NCBI GenBank assembly: GCA_034933305.1
Contig: JAYFNU010000022.1
Coordinates: 1 to 13,298 of the forward strand
Reading direction: 5' to 3'
Source of the DNA: JAYFNU01 sp034933305
GTDB taxonomy: Bacteria; Bacillota; Clostridia; Oscillospirales; Ruminococcaceae
Length of the DNA stretch: 13,298 nucleotides
The notes below the pieces were generated by a model, which worked only from the letters and a program-made list of their open reading frames with translations, searched no databases and was not told the DNA's origin. Positions 12,708-13,298 of the stretch are shown here, one piece after another; the first letter of the stretch is position 1, and the number at the start of each line of letters is the position of its first letter. The translations under genes and the position numbers were made by a program.

Positions 12708-13298
12708 TCAGATCGTCTGCGTGCCGCAGTCGGGGCAGAAATTGCCGTCGACCATCTTGCGGCATTTGGGGCAGAACCTGCCGCCCGCGGCAGACGGTGC
12801 GGCCGGGGCCGCGCCCGCGGCCGGCGCCGCGCCGCCCATCTGCTGGGCCATCTGCTGCGCGAGCTGCGCGCCCACGGCCATCTGCGCGCCGAGCCCGGCG
12901 ATCCCGCCGCCGCCCTGCGCCATCCCGTCCGCTGCCGCGACGGTCGCGTACTTCGCCGTGTCCTGGATGAAGGACTGCCCGGCGACCTTCTCGGCCATCT
13001 TCTGCACTTCTTCGGGGTAGTTGACGCTGATGATGTTGAGGTCGCGCACGCCGAGGCCGATGTCGAACATCTCCTTGTCGAGCTCCTCGCACATCTTCTT
13101 GCTCAGGGTGCGGTTGTTGGCCTGGATGGCGACGAGCGCGTTGAGGCCGACGGTCTGCTGGCCGTTGAGGATGGACTCGCTGACGATGCCGTCGAGCTCG
13201 CCGCGGATGCGCTCGCCGATGTCGTCGAGGGTGTAGGTCGGCTTGACGCCGGCGACCTTCTCGATGAATTTCTGGTAATCGCGGAACTCGACGACGAG
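12708..13298 (-). CDS. SPFH-domain protein with C-terminal zinc ribbon (N-terminus beyond window)
   Basis: The frame is open to the window edge, so the ATG at 13094 is internal. Visible are 196 residues. The C-terminal part of an SPFH/band 7 domain (LVVEFRDYQKFIEKVAG, then LDDIGERIRGELDGIVSESI, then MFDIGLGVRDLNIISV) is followed by an alpha-helical segment and a Gly/Ala/Gln-rich stretch (about AQQMAQQMGGAAPAAGAAPA). A zinc ribbon FCPKC...FCPDCG closes the protein. This arrangement is known from Firmicutes proteins of the YdjI type, sometimes labelled virion core protein-like. Members are thought to assemble at the membrane as scaffolds and may take part in envelope stress responses. It precedes the duplicated-domain lipoprotein in one transcript. 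Domain call secure; biological role not. Confidence 0.85.
   Translation of the reverse strand, partial: LVVEFRDYQKFIEKVAGVKPTYTLDDIGERIRGELDGIVSESILNGQQTVGLNALVAIQANNRTLSKKMCEELDKEMFDIGLGVRDLNIISVNYPEEVQKMAEKVAGQSFIQDTAKYATVAAADGMAQGGGGIAGLGAQMAVGAQLAQQMAQQMGGAAPAAGAAPAAPSAAGGRFCPKCRKMVDGNFCPDCGTQTI

Noticed and set aside
1..13298. CRISPR arrays, insertion sequences, tRNA or rRNA genes, phage genes
   Set aside because: I saw no regularly spaced direct repeats, transposase motifs, tRNA-like cloverleaf or conserved rRNA sequence. The GC-rich style looks even across the genes.

Overview
The window is a GC-rich (clearly above 60% by eye) bacterial chromosome segment with strong AGGAGG-type ribosome binding sites and SigA-type promoters. 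The gene content is typical of a GC-rich gut clostridium: glutamine synthetase next to an ANTAR regulator, a Liv transporter, and an SPFH protein with a C-terminal zinc ribbon. An Oscillospirales-like Firmicute is my best guess; this is inferred from gene content and style, not measured.

Layout. Plus strand, 1-6441: the 3' part of a type I glutamine synthetase (2-997) is followed after one base by an ANTAR regulator (999-1583). Next comes a promoter and a structured leader with an intrinsic terminator (1611-1746). Then four genes overlap by 4 bases at each junction: an N-acetyl sugar amidotransferase (1747-3069), a HisF paralogue (3066-3821), a HisH-type glutaminase (3818-4465) and CTP synthase pyrG (4462-6108). 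A 58-residue two-helix membrane protein (6265-6441) has its own promoter and a strong terminator. Minus strand, 11557-6563: a Liv-type branched-chain amino acid ABC transporter in the order binding protein, livH, livM, livG, livF. Minus strand, 13298-11783: the C-terminal part of an SPFH/zinc-ribbon protein followed by a lipoprotein with an internal duplication.

How the genes fit together. The left half is a glutamine theme. GS makes glutamine, the pseudo-receiver ANTAR protein probably senses or relays nitrogen state at the RNA level, and the HisH glutaminase, the amidotransferase and CTP synthase all depend on glutamine-derived ammonia. The amidotransferase-HisF-HisH trio matches the WbpG/HisF2/HisH2-type modules that make acetamidino sugars. 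Coupling to pyrG would fit a product activated with CMP, but that last step is inference.

The most interesting signals are two putative transcription attenuators. (i) The liv operon leader on the minus strand encodes a 35-codon peptide (11492-11385) with 16 Leu/Ile/Val codons, 10 of them in a 12-codon run. It is followed by mutually exclusive antiterminator and terminator hairpins placed as in classical ribosome-stalling attenuation. (ii) The leader of the amidotransferase operon, directly downstream of the ANTAR gene, has a 5-bp hairpin with an A1/G4 hexaloop that shares its 3' arm with the base of a terminator, as ANTAR target hairpins do. Neither has been tested; both are read from sequence alone.
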